NCBI GenBank assembly: GCA_964581605.1
Contig: CAZOPF010000010.1
Span: forward strand, 19,485-83,484
From: CAADGU01 sp964581605
GTDB lineage: Bacteria; Chloroflexota; Anaerolineae; Promineifilales; Promineifilaceae
Length of the DNA stretch: 64,000 bases
Reading direction: 5' to 3'
Shown here: in pieces, positions 26,463 to 34,421 of the stretch
Layout: the number at the start of each line of letters is the position of its first letter
How positions within the stretch are numbered: the first letter of the stretch is position 1
The notes under the pieces: generated by a model
Databases searched by the model: none
What the model was told of the DNA's origin: nothing
Seen by the model: only the letters and a program-made list of their open reading frames with translations
Position numbers and translations under genes: made by a program

Positions 26463-27129
26463 AATTCCTCAAAGTCTCCAATAATCTATCCGTCTCCTCC
26501 GGCCGACCGGCGCTGATGCGGATGCAGTTGTCCAGCCCTGGTTTGTTGAAGTAGCGGACGAGGATGCCCTGCTGCTCTAAATCGAGTTTGAGTTGGTGGG
26601 CAGAACGGCCGTGAACCTTACAAAGCACAAAATTTGCCATGCTCGGATACGGTTCCAGGTAGCTGATTTCACTTAACGCCGCGCTCATCCGGTTGCGCTC
26701 GGCCACCAGCAGGCGCACCTTTTCCTGCATCCAGGCCGGGTCTTGCAAGGCAGCCAGGGCAGCAATGCTGGCGGCGACGTTCACGTTATACGGCTGTTTG
26801 ATCTTCCACAAATGGGGCAGCAGCCATTCAGGGAACGCGCCATACCCCACGCGCAGCCCGGCCAATCCCGCCAGTTTGCTAAAGGTGCGCAGCACCACCA
26901 GATTATCATACTCTAGCGTCCAACCGATGTGGCTCTGGTAGCCGCTGACCTCGGCAAAATCGGCGTAGGCTTCGTCCAGCAGCACCAGCACGGGCAGCGC
27001 CAGCAGGCGGCGCAGGGTCTCGTCATCAATGACGCTGCCATCGGGGTTATTGGGCGAACAGAGGATGAGGATTTTGGCGTGGTGTTGGGTCACGGCCGTT
27101 TCAATCCCCGCCACATCCAACGAAAAATC
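26449..27129 (-). CDS. hisC: Histidinol-phosphate aminotransferase (N-terminal part lost in gap)
   Basis: The visible 226 residues are the C-terminal two thirds of a fold-type I PLP aminotransferase. The PLP lysine is in RTFSKLAGLAGLRVGYG. CSPNNPDGSVID binds cofactor, LLDEAYADF is the Asp/Tyr motif, and NCIRISAGRPEE the C-terminal Arg motif. A full HisC is about 350-370 aa, so some 130-140 residues (about 400 bp) are missing in the 100-N gap. It is not fused to the acetyltransferase on the other side of the gap. Confidence 0.9.
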   Translation of the reverse strand, partial: DFSLDVAGIETAVTQHHAKILILCSPNNPDGSVIDDETLRRLLALPVLVLLDEAYADFAEVSGYQSHIGWTLEYDNLVVLRTFSKLAGLAGLRVGYGAFPEWLLPHLWKIKQPYNVNVAASIAALAALQDPAWMQEKVRLLVAERNRMSAALSEISYLEPYPSMANFVLCKVHGRSAHQLKLDLEQQGILVRYFNKPGLDNCIRISAGRPEETDRLLETLRNWDHG

Positions 27130-27229
27130 NNNNNNNNNNNNNNNNNNNNNNNNNNNNNNNNNNNNNNNNNNNNNNNNNNNNNNNNNNNNNNNNNNNNNNN
27201 NNNNNNNNNNNNNNNNNNNNNNNNNNNNN
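27130..27229. other. Assembly gap (100 N), true length larger
   Basis: The hisC gene lacks about 400 bp here and the GNAT gene lacks its end, so the real gap must exceed 100 bases. Confidence 0.95.
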
Positions 27230-27687
27230 TGCCGGGTGAGGGTGGTGAAACCTTCTTTTTCGTAGAAGGTGATGGCGCGTTGGTTGAAGTCATAGACGTT
27301 CAGCCGGAGTTGGGAGAGGTTGTGTTCTTTGGCGAAGGCTACGGCCGTGTCCATCAACCGTTGTGCCACCCCCTGCCCCTGAAAATCGGCAGCCACAATC
27401 AAGGTGGAAATGTGTAAATAATGCTGCGTGTACTTGACCGGGTGTTCTTCACTTCTCATTTTTAGCAAAATCATACCCACCAACCGCCCGTTAACCTCGG
27501 CCACAAAAACACGCATCGTGTCATCGGCCAGACGATCAGCCAGAAAGGTAGACGGCCGTGCAATACCTTCATGGCTGCGAAACAAATCCGGCAGTGCTTC
27601 ATGGTGCAGCGCATCAATCTCCGCATACAACAATTCCAATTCGCTCTGGTCGGCCAACATTGCCTCCCGAATCCTAATTTCCATCAT
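27230..27687 (-). CDS. GNAT-family N-acetyltransferase (3' end lost in gap)
   Basis: About 152 codons are visible. N-terminal IRIREAMLADQSELELLYAE, then the acetyl-CoA loop QGQGVAQRLMDTAVAFA (Q/RxxGxG/A pattern) and the C-terminal LNVYDFNQRAITFYEKEGF typical of GNAT enzymes. Start at ATG 27687 or 27684; GGAG lies just upstream. It is probably near complete. It lies between the TA cassette and hisC, so it may be co-transcribed with hisCBH. Substrate unknown. Confidence 0.85.
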
Positions 27688-27710
27688 CCAATCTCCAATC
27701 CACCAAACCC

Positions 27711-27739
27711 TTGCAATTTAATGCGAACGCCTTCATAAT
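27711..27739 (+). promoter_or_regulatory. Promoter of the YefM/YoeB cassette
   Basis: TTGCAA (27711-27716), 17-base spacer, CATAAT (27734-27739), followed six bases later by the operator palindromes. Confidence 0.55.
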
Positions 27740-27744
27740 CAATC

Positions 27745-27764
27745 TTGTACAAGATGCTGTACAA
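27745..27764 (+). promoter_or_regulatory. YefM-type operator: paired TGTACA palindromes
   Basis: TTGTACA (27745-27751) and TGTACAA (27758-27764) form an inverted repeat, each half containing the hexamer TGTACA, 12 bases apart. TGTACA is the core recognised by the E. coli YefM-YoeB repressor complex. It lies between the -10 box and the antitoxin start, as expected for autoregulation. Confidence 0.7.
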
Positions 27765-27778
27765 AAGGAAGGTGACAC

Positions 27779-28045
27779 ATGGAAGCAATTTCAATCTCCG
27801 AAGGGCGCAAGCGTTTATTTGAATTACGCCAATCCATTGTAGATAACCAGGATCAAGTCATTATGACCCACAAACAAGGTAATGTCGTCCTTATTTCCAT
27901 GGCCGAATGGTCAGCATACCAGGAGACCATGCGTTTGCTCAATGATAAAGCGGCTCTGACAGCATTAGTTGAATCTTTTGTGGCGCATGACAAAGGCAGC
28001 ACAGAAGGTAAACCTATCGAAGATGTTTTTGCCGATTTACCATGA
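27779..28045 (+). CDS. yefM: YefM/Phd-family antitoxin
   Basis: 88 aa. N-terminal MEAISISEGRKRLFELRQSI and VVLISMAEWSAYQETMRLL match the Phd/YefM DNA-binding fold. The C-terminal 30 residues (HDKGSTEGKPIEDVFADL) are the acidic toxin-neutralising tail. Ribosome binding site AAGGAAGGTG is just upstream. It overlaps the toxin gene by four bases (ATGA). The cassette lies on the plus strand inside the minus-strand his operon. Confidence 0.9.
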   Translation: MEAISISEGRKRLFELRQSIVDNQDQVIMTHKQGNVVLISMAEWSAYQETMRLLNDKAALTALVESFVAHDKGSTEGKPIEDVFADLP

Positions 28046-28326
28046 AAACCTGGAAACTTCTCATTTTGAAAAAGGCGGAGGATGATCTGGCCTGGTTTCG
28101 CCAGCATGACCGTGCCCTGTATGTAAAATGCTTTGACCTGATCCGGGACACGAGCAAAGAGCCACGTTCTGGACTGGGTAAGCCCGAACGGTTGAAGTAT
28201 TTTGAACGGGAAGTCTGGTCGCGCCGTATCAGCCATGAACATCGCCTCGTTTACGTCATTTACCCGGAAGAACAACAGATCGAAATCATTTCCTGCAAAT
28301 CCCATTACGAAAGCCTCAATCTCTAA
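28042..28326 (+). CDS. yoeB: YoeB/Txe-family mRNA interferase toxin
   Basis: 94 aa, slightly longer than E. coli YoeB (84 aa). The ribosome-dependent RNase residues are present: Glu49 in GKPERLKY, Arg68 in HEHRLVYVIY, and the C-terminal His88-Tyr89 in CKSHYE. It cuts mRNA in the ribosomal A site when unneutralised. It ends two bases before an assembly gap. Confidence 0.92.
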   Translation: MKTWKLLILKKAEDDLAWFRQHDRALYVKCFDLIRDTSKEPRSGLGKPERLKYFEREVWSRRISHEHRLVYVIYPEEQQIEIISCKSHYESLNL

Positions 28327-28327
28327 T

Positions 28328-28427
28328 NNNNNNNNNNNNNNNNNNNNNNNNNNNNNNNNNNNNNNNNNNNNNNNNNNNNNNNNNNNNNNNNNNNNNNNNN
28401 NNNNNNNNNNNNNNNNNNNNNNNNNNN
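28328..28427. other. Assembly gap (100 N)
   Basis: Lies between the YoeB stop and the last visible codon of hisD. Only a few hisD codons are missing, but the true gap length is unknown. Confidence 0.95.
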
Positions 28428-29722
28428 GCATGACCATCCAACTGCTCTGCCCGGGCAATGCGGGCGGCGATGGGGCTGAGTTGGGCTGACGTGGCGTCAT
28501 CCAGTTCGATGATGCTGCTGATTTTCACAAAATCGCTGACGTTGAGCGGCGAGGCAAAACGAGCGGTGCCGCTGGTGGGCATGGTGTGGCTGGGGCCGGC
28601 CACATAATCACCCAAGACCTCAAAGCTGCGTTCGCCGATAAACAGGCCGCCGGCGTGGGGGATTTTGTCCACCCATTGCTGCGGGTTGGCGCTGGCGATG
28701 CAGGTGTGTTCGGCGGCAAAGGCCGAGGCCAGGGCGCAGGCTTCCTCCATAGTGGCCGTCAGCACAATCCCGCTCTGGTTTGCCAATGAAACGGCGATGA
28801 TGTCGCTGCGGCTGAGTTCTTCCAGTTGTTTGCTGATTTCAATTTGCACGGCCGTACCCAATTCCCGTGAGGGCGTGAGCAAAATGGCCGTCGCCAGCAC
28901 ATCATGTTCCGCCTGCGCCAGCATATCGGCGGCTACCCAGGCCGGGTTGGCCGTCTCGTCAGCGACCACCACCGTTTCTGTTGGCCCATACAGCCCATCA
29001 ATGCCCACAATGCCATACACCTGCTTTTTGGCCAGGGTCACAAAAAGATTGCCCGGCCCCACAATTTTATCCACGCGGGGAATAGATTCCGTGCCAAAGG
29101 CCAGCGCGCCAATGGCCTGTGCCCCGCCCAGCGTGTAGATCGTTTCTACGCCGGCAATGGCGGCAGCGGCGAGAATAACATCGGGCACACGGCCGTCTTG
29201 CCCTGGCGGCGTGGCTACCACAATATCCGGCACACCCGCCACCTGCGCCGGCATGACGCCCATGAGCAGGCTGGATGGTAGCGGCGCGGTGCCACCGGGC
29301 ACATACACGCCCACGCGCTGAATGGGCGTGACGCGCTGCCCCAGCCGCCCGCCCATTTCGGTCGTTGTCCAGTTCGGCAAGGGCTGGTAGCGGTGAAACT
29401 GGCGGATGCGGTTGGCGGCAAAACGGAGAGCGTCGGCTAAATCGGCCGGGATGCGGGTCACGGCCGTCCCCAATGCTTCCTTATCCACGGCAAACCGCGC
29501 CAACTCCACCCGATCAATCTTGGCTGTCCAGTGGCGTACGGCTGTGTCCCCCTGCTGGCGGATTGAGTGGAGGATAGTGGCTACGGCCGTGTCTGGCGTA
29601 TTACCTGCACCAAACAATTCATCCAACCGCGCCTGCAAAGCAGGCGGCGCCTCTGGCCCCAACGCCATCTCCCGCCGCAAAATCGTCTGTCGTGCCTCTT
29701 CTACAGAAAATAGCTTGATCAC
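28428..29722 (-). CDS. hisD: Histidinol dehydrogenase (last few codons lost in gap)
   Basis: 431 of about 440 residues are visible. It oxidises histidinol to histidine with NAD. Conserved motifs: VYVPGGTAPLPSSLLM, GGAQAIGALAFGT, DKIVGPGN, YGPTETVVVAD, DMLAQAEHD, and the catalytic Glu-His in AAEHTCIA with the metal-ligand His in AGPSHTMPTSG. The segment after AEH (TCIASANPQ) is less typical than the usual EHLE. It starts at ATG 29722, overlapping the hisG stop by four bases. Confidence 0.93.
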
Positions 29723-30741
29723 CTCATTACCTCCTCACCGGCCAATGCCGCCAACATTGCCTTATACCGAACCGGTTCTTCTTCAAAGATGTAAGTGCAG
29801 GGGGCGACGATGACGCCGCTGCCGCCGATGGCGCGCAGTTCGGCAATGGCCGGGAAGAGGTCGGGCTTGCGTACCACAATGTTGATGGCAAACCAGTCCG
29901 CGCCGTCATGGGTGATGACGCGGCTAATGGTGGGGCCTTGCAGCCCGGCAATATGCTGCTTGTCGCGCATCCGGGCAGCAATCGCTTCTGGGGATGTACC
30001 GCGCATGTTGGCCGTCACCAGGTATGAGCCTTCGGCGCGCAGATGGGCTTCAATGTATTCCAGCATGTGCCGGGCAATAGCCAGCACCTCCGGGCGTTCC
30101 TGCAACGCTTTTTTATTGGCAATGAGCACAGCCTGGGAAGCGAGAATCTGGCCATCGGCCAACGGCCGTAAATGATTATCCCGTAACGTCACCCCCGACG
30201 ATACCAGGTCAGCGATCAGGTCGGCAAAACCGATGGCCGGGGCGATTTCTAGCGTGCCTTCCACGTTGACCAGCTTGTACGGCCGTACCCCATGCCCATC
30301 CAAAAAAGCGGCCGTGACGTGGGGGAATTTGGTGGCAATGCGCAGGGTACGGCCGTGACCGGCCAACTCCTCGGCCCACGCCGCCACCTCCGCCATCGTC
30401 TGCACCGGCTTTTCCTCCGGCACGGCCAGGTTGAGCGTACACGACCCATACCCCAACGCCTCATGTAGCGTGATGATTTTGTGTTCCTTGCCAGACCTCT
30501 TTTCCGCCAACACGTCATAGCCCGTGATGCCAAAGTCTATACTTCCTTCGCGCACGCCGGTCACAATGTCGGACGGCCGTTGGAACATCACCGTCAACCC
30601 CGGCAGCGCCGGAATAGTAGCCGCATATTGGCGTGGATTCGGCCGGTACACCTTCAGCCCACACGCCGCCAAAAAATCAAAACTGCCTTCATACAGCGCC
30701 CCCTTACTCGGCAGCGCCAGGCGAATATCCGTTCGTGCCAT
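29719..30741 (-). CDS. hisG: ATP phosphoribosyltransferase, long form
   Basis: 340 aa. First step of histidine synthesis, joining ATP and PRPP. Catalytic core motifs: LALPSKGALYEGS, DFGITGYDVLAE and VEGTLEIAPAIGFADLIADL. The C-terminal 90 residues (VITHDGADWFAINIVVRKPD and GSGVIVAPCTYIF) are the histidine-binding regulatory domain, so it needs no HisZ. AGAGGT lies upstream of ATG 30741. First gene of the operon, preceded by a leader with a terminator hairpin. Confidence 0.94.
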   Translation of the reverse strand: MARTDIRLALPSKGALYEGSFDFLAACGLKVYRPNPRQYAATIPALPGLTVMFQRPSDIVTGVREGSIDFGITGYDVLAEKRSGKEHKIITLHEALGYGSCTLNLAVPEEKPVQTMAEVAAWAEELAGHGRTLRIATKFPHVTAAFLDGHGVRPYKLVNVEGTLEIAPAIGFADLIADLVSSGVTLRDNHLRPLADGQILASQAVLIANKKALQERPEVLAIARHMLEYIEAHLRAEGSYLVTANMRGTSPEAIAARMRDKQHIAGLQGPTISRVITHDGADWFAINIVVRKPDLFPAIAELRAIGGSGVIVAPCTYIFEEEPVRYKAMLAALAGEEVMR

Positions 30742-30757
30742 ATGACCTCTACAACAA

Positions 30758-30790
30758 AAAAACCCTCCCCAGGTTAGCCGGGGAGGGTTT
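30758..30790 (-). terminator. Attenuator-type terminator hairpin before hisG
   Basis: On the minus strand AAACCCTCCCC pairs with GGGGAGGGTTT across an eight-base loop and is followed by a T tract (TTTTTTTG). It ends 16 bases before the hisG start and is upstream of its ribosome binding site, so it can only act as a conditional terminator of the operon. Confidence 0.7.
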
Positions 30791-30805
30791 GTCTCTCCTC
30801 ATAAT

Positions 30806-30823
30806 GTGCTGCTAGACCAGCAC
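30806..30823 (-). promoter_or_regulatory. Second hairpin in the his leader
   Basis: GTGCTG and CAGCAC flank a six-base loop, lying between the leader ORF stop and the terminator. It could be part of an alternative fold. Confidence 0.4.
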
Positions 30824-30827
30824 GGCT

Positions 30828-30932
30828 TTAACCCAGGACATAACCTTGTTTATTGAAGTGGTAGCAATGAACCCCAAAAATCTTGGGATCATCGCATACT
30901 TGCCAGTGGGTTAAAGCTTGAATCACATTCAT
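30828..30932 (-). CDS. Possible his operon leader peptide, 34 codons
   Basis: ATG 30932 to a TAA at 30828. The peptide has three His in 34 residues (LTHW and GVHCYHFN), not a run of His as in the enterobacterial hisL. It begins four to six bases after the predicted transcription start and ends five bases before the first hairpin. There is no ribosome binding site, so translation would be leaderless. It may also be chance. Confidence 0.35.
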   Translation of the reverse strand: MNVIQALTHWQVCDDPKIFGVHCYHFNKQGYVLG

Positions 30933-30942
30933 CTTAGATTGA

Positions 30943-30970
30943 AGTCTAGCATACTATTCTCGCGGTGCAA
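30943..30970 (-). promoter_or_regulatory. Probable his operon promoter
   Basis: Minus-strand TTGCAC, 16-base spacer, TAGACT, placed between the stop of the DNRLRE gene and the leader ORF. Confidence 0.4.
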
Positions 30971-30975
30971 CCGAC

Positions 30976-32682
30976 CTATTCGCTCTTCATCATGATCGGC
31001 ATGTAAGAAACGGGCACCACAAACGGCTCTTCCTGATCCAGAATAAAGCTGGCTTCAACAGTTCCTGTCTGCGGCTCAGGTGTGGAACTCAAGGCCACGG
31101 CTTCAAAGAAATAGACGCCATCACCTGGGCTAAACGGGAAAGAGGCGTTGCCACTTGTGCCTGGAAAGGTTTGGAACAATGTCCAGTTACCCAGGCCAAA
31201 CCTCACCCAAATTTGCACCCCAGTAACGGTATAGGCAAACGGGTGTACCATCCAACTGATATTGACAGACGTGGCGGCGGGGTTGGTGACGATATTGGGC
31301 GAAATGGGATTCATGTCGGCAACGGGATGACCAACAATGGTTGTGGACGCCTGTGGCCCACTCCAGGGTTGTACGTTACCGGCATTGTCAGTGGCGCGGG
31401 CACGGAGTTCATAGAAGCCTGCTGGTGCGCCGTTATAGTTGTAGGAAGTTTGGGAAGCAGGGGCACCCGTTACCAGATTTATCCAGGAGCCACCGTTTGA
31501 CCGGTATTGCACATCATAACTGCGGATGCCGGACCCGGGCTGCGAGTCTGAACCACTCCAGGTGATGGTGCCGAATGACTGACTGAATTCGGGCAAGGCA
31601 TTCATGGTGGCGTTGGGGGTGATGGCATCAATGGTAGTGCTGGCGGTGGGGCCAATCACACTCCAGTCGGTCACATTACCGGCGTTGTCTCTGGCACGGA
31701 CACGGAATTCGACGAATTGACCATTACTCGCTTCGGCAAATGTGGCGGATGTTTCGGTGACAAAGTTGCGCCAATCGGTCCAGCCACCGCCGTTAATGCG
31801 ATACTGCACCGAATAGTTAGCAATGCCACTGGGAGTACAGCCAGACGGCGCCGTATCAAACCCGCTCCAATTAACGGTAAATTGTTGTCGGCTCCAGGCA
31901 GGCAGCGCACTTACTGTAGCGGTTGGCGCCAGGTTGTCACACTGCTGGTTATAGGTCACAGTCAGGTAAGGGAAGCAGCCATAGGGGCCGTTACATCCCA
32001 GGTTCACAACCTGTTCTTTGGAGTAAAAGATGCGGCTAAAATTGACGTTGGCCCGTTCGTCGCCGGTAAAGACGGCGCCCCAGTTGGTGTTGGTGCGCCA
32101 GAAGTTGATGACCTGCGTGGCATTGAGCGTCTTCCAACCATTAGAAATGTCCAGGCAGCCAACGCCAATTTCAGAGCCGCTCAATCCGGCCGCGTTGGCC
32201 CAGGTGAGTACGTTTTCGTTCCAACTGGCAGTGGGGAAGTCTGCGCGGAAGCAAAGGTTGTCGCTGTTGTTATTGGCCTGTAACTGAAAGATGCTAAAGG
32301 TGGCGCTGCTAACATTGGCATTAGCCGGGATGGCGGCCAGATTAAATTGCAAAAACATGCGCATAGCATTTTGGCCGCTGTTGCTATTGAAGCCCAGCCC
32401 TAAGGTGGTAGAACCGCCATAATTGGTATTGGGCAGGCCGGAAGCAATGAAGGTATCCTGGGCGATGGGGATGGTGATGGTTTCGTAAACGGTGTTACCT
32501 ACTTCTTCGCGGTTGATGATGTACACGCCGGGAAAATCGGGGTGTTCCATGGGGAATGTGGCGGGTGGCGGATCGTCATCCTGGGCAACGGCCGTGCCCA
32601 CGACAATAGCACCCAGAATCAAAAATAAAACCAGCAGCAACCAGACTGGTTTGGGCAAGGTGTACTCATTACTTTTTTTCAT
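30976..32682 (-). CDS. Secreted DNRLRE-domain protein with Ig/FN3-like repeats
   Basis: 568 aa from ATG 32682 (GGAAGG two bases upstream). A longer frame from 32829 has no ribosome binding site and would put extra residues before the signal sequence. Signal peptide LLLVLFLILGAIVVGTAVAQ. Residues about 70-250 form a DNRLRE domain (QDTFIASGLPNTNYGGSTTL, MFLQFNLAAIP). Three Ig/FN3-like repeats follow, each containing a YDVQYRSNGG- and RARDNAGNV-type segment. The end is VSYMPIMMKSE, a variant of the LPxxxK tail seen in other secreted proteins here. Probably surface-exposed or secreted. No enzyme domain. Confidence 0.8.
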   Translation of the reverse strand: MKKSNEYTLPKPVWLLLVLFLILGAIVVGTAVAQDDDPPPATFPMEHPDFPGVYIINREEVGNTVYETITIPIAQDTFIASGLPNTNYGGSTTLGLGFNSNSGQNAMRMFLQFNLAAIPANANVSSATFSIFQLQANNNSDNLCFRADFPTASWNENVLTWANAAGLSGSEIGVGCLDISNGWKTLNATQVINFWRTNTNWGAVFTGDERANVNFSRIFYSKEQVVNLGCNGPYGCFPYLTVTYNQQCDNLAPTATVSALPAWSRQQFTVNWSGFDTAPSGCTPSGIANYSVQYRINGGGWTDWRNFVTETSATFAEASNGQFVEFRVRARDNAGNVTDWSVIGPTASTTIDAITPNATMNALPEFSQSFGTITWSGSDSQPGSGIRSYDVQYRSNGGSWINLVTGAPASQTSYNYNGAPAGFYELRARATDNAGNVQPWSGPQASTTIVGHPVADMNPISPNIVTNPAATSVNISWMVHPFAYTVTGVQIWVRFGLGNWTLFQTFPGTSGNASFPFSPGDGVYFFEAVALSSTPEPQTGTVEASFILDQEEPFVVPVSYMPIMMKSE

Positions 32683-32810
32683 TTCCTTCCTCTTTTTACT
32701 AAAGTTTGTAAAGTTTTCGATAATGGAGAGATTTGGTGTGTGCCTGTCATAATGCGCAATTGGCATTAACTGGCAACAGGATTTTAACCTATTTCGGTTG
32801 TTTCCCAAAA

Positions 32811-33692
32811 TTATGGCGATGCTTCCCACCCAGGAGGGCCGAGGTACGGCCGTAAATCTTCATCCTGCAATACGCGCCGTACACTTTCCGCCAGTGTGAG
32901 TTCTCCTTTGAGAACGGCATCTTGATAGCGCGTGGCCCAGCGGTAAATGAGGCCGCGTGATTTGCGATGCTCCACCAGCATGATTTGGGCGAGTGGGCCG
33001 CCATATTCCAAAAAGCCAGAGGTTACATAGTCGCGGATGGTTTGCTGCCAGTCATAATCCAGCCGCACAATTTCTGTTTGCCAGCCGTGTGTGGCCGTCC
33101 AGGTGAAACGGCCGTAACTCAACCGTTTGTCCTCATCAAAAGGCGCCCCCACCGAGCCGATATTCACCACCAGCGTGTCCCCAATTTGCCGCCGCAGCGG
33201 GCGATGGGTGTGGGCGGTGACAAAAATGGCGGGCGGCGGTGCGATGTGCTTTTCAATGTCGGCGTCGGCCGTTTCTGGGTAGATACCCACCCGGTTATTG
33301 TGCATGGAAGCATGAACGGCGCGTAGTTCACGGCCGTCGGGCGCACAGAAGCTGTATTGGTCCGGCAGGGCGGCAATATCCGCGATGTGACCATTTAGTT
33401 GATCATATGTCCATTGGGCGTACTGGCGGATTTGTAATGAGGGGGCGCGGGGATCATGGGGAGGAGTGACACATTCCAATACGTAATCTTCATGGTTGCC
33501 TTTGAGAATGTGCCAGCCGTCTTGCTGCGCCCGTGCCTGCACAAATTCCCAACAGGCTAATGAGCATGGCCCCCGGTTGACCACATCCCCATCTACCACC
33601 ACCACATCCGGCTGCCATTTGTCCAGGTCGGCAACGGCCGTTTCCAGCGCCGGTAGATTGCCATGAATATCAGAGATAACGGCTATTTTCAT
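32811..33692 (-). CDS. Calcineurin-like metallophosphoesterase
   Basis: 293 aa, cytosolic. The metal-binding motifs appear in order: SDIHGNLPALE, VVDGDVVNRGP, LKGNHEDYV, and FVTAHTHRPL. The pattern matches the YfcE/DUF2437-like phosphodiesterases of unknown substrate. The C-terminal 70 residues (DYVTSGFLEYGGPLAQIM) are extra. Isolated gene with no obvious operon partner. Confidence 0.88.
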   Translation of the reverse strand: MKIAVISDIHGNLPALETAVADLDKWQPDVVVVDGDVVNRGPCSLACWEFVQARAQQDGWHILKGNHEDYVLECVTPPHDPRAPSLQIRQYAQWTYDQLNGHIADIAALPDQYSFCAPDGRELRAVHASMHNNRVGIYPETADADIEKHIAPPPAIFVTAHTHRPLRRQIGDTLVVNIGSVGAPFDEDKRLSYGRFTWTATHGWQTEIVRLDYDWQQTIRDYVTSGFLEYGGPLAQIMLVEHRKSRGLIYRWATRYQDAVLKGELTLAESVRRVLQDEDLRPYLGPPGWEASP

Positions 33693-33734
33693 ATCAGGTC
33701 TAGTCTAGCCCGATATGCCCTGCCTGTCACCGAA

Positions 33735-33782
33735 ATTCAATTGCCAATTGATAATTTTCAATTGACAGTTGGCAATTACCGA
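33735..33782. repeat. AT-rich palindromic repeat
   Basis: AATTGCCAATTGATAATTTT and TTGGCAATT form an imperfect palindrome that overlaps the 3' end of the small basic gene. Same class as the other low-complexity gene-end repeats. Confidence 0.45.
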
Positions 33783-33958
33783 TCCCGCTTCCCCTGTTTG
33801 GGGCGCGATTTGGGTTTGCGGGCGTGTTTGTTGGCTTTCATCTTTTCATGGTGATGTTCGCGTCGTTCTTCTTTGCGTTCCTGCCGGTGCGCATGTTTAA
33901 CCCGTCGCTTGTCTTTCTTTGGCATATCGGTTTTTGCCGAACTGCTTTCCTCAGACAT
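33776..33958 (-). CDS. Very basic 60-residue protein
   Basis: ATG 33958 has an AGGAGGT six bases upstream, a strong ribosome binding site that supports a real gene. About half of the residues are Lys, Arg or His (KKDKRRVKHAHRQERKEERR). There is an acidic N-terminus (MSEESSSAKTD). It resembles small nucleic-acid-binding or ribosome-associated proteins by composition only. No family recognised. Confidence 0.6.
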   Translation of the reverse strand: MSEESSSAKTDMPKKDKRRVKHAHRQERKEERREHHHEKMKANKHARKPKSRPKQGKRDR

Positions 33959-34145
33959 GGTATACCTCCTGACACGGCCGTGTCCTATCCTGCGCCCTAT
34001 TAGACCATACTCAACATAAGGCCACAAGTGAAAAATGGTCTGGGGCGGAGGTGATGTTTGTCATGGGCAAATACGGCCGTTACACAATTCCAAATACACC
34101 TGTTGGCCGCTACACTGAACCATCAGGAGGCAACTGGAGGTTGTG

Positions 34146-34321
34146 ATGAGTAGACGCCAAACCCATCATCCGCAGGTGGCCGTGCGCGTCAGCCGCGCCG
34201 AGTATGAGCAGTTCCTGCATGATAAAACCTACATCCCCGCCTGTTTGCATCTCAATGGCGCTGGTCTGCCTGATTGTCCGGGTAACTGTGTGGTTGGCCT
34301 TGTTTGTGTCATGTTTATCTA
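34146..34321 (+). CDS. Possible gene fragment, truncated by gap
   Basis: ATG 34146 follows a GGAGG at five bases, and the frame runs open into the gap (MSRRQTHHPQVAVRVSRAEY onward, with Cys at about 36, 47 and 51). No family recognised. The only support is the ribosome binding site and the start. Confidence 0.3.
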
Positions 34322-34421
34322 NNNNNNNNNNNNNNNNNNNNNNNNNNNNNNNNNNNNNNNNNNNNNNNNNNNNNNNNNNNNNNNNNNNNNNNNNNNNNNN
34401 NNNNNNNNNNNNNNNNNNNNN
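34322..34421. other. Assembly gap (100 N)
   Basis: Truncates the convergent genes on both sides. Confidence 0.95.

Noticed and set aside
26449..27687. Apparent GNAT-HisC fusion protein
   Set aside because: The frame only joins across 100 placeholder N, and both proteins are incomplete at the gap.
30955..30980. GGTTGCACCGCGAG on the minus strand resembles the T-box consensus GGTGGCACCGCG
   Set aside because: It spans the stop of the DNRLRE gene and lies about 180 bases from the terminator. It lacks the rest of a T-box, where the motif must sit in the antiterminator.
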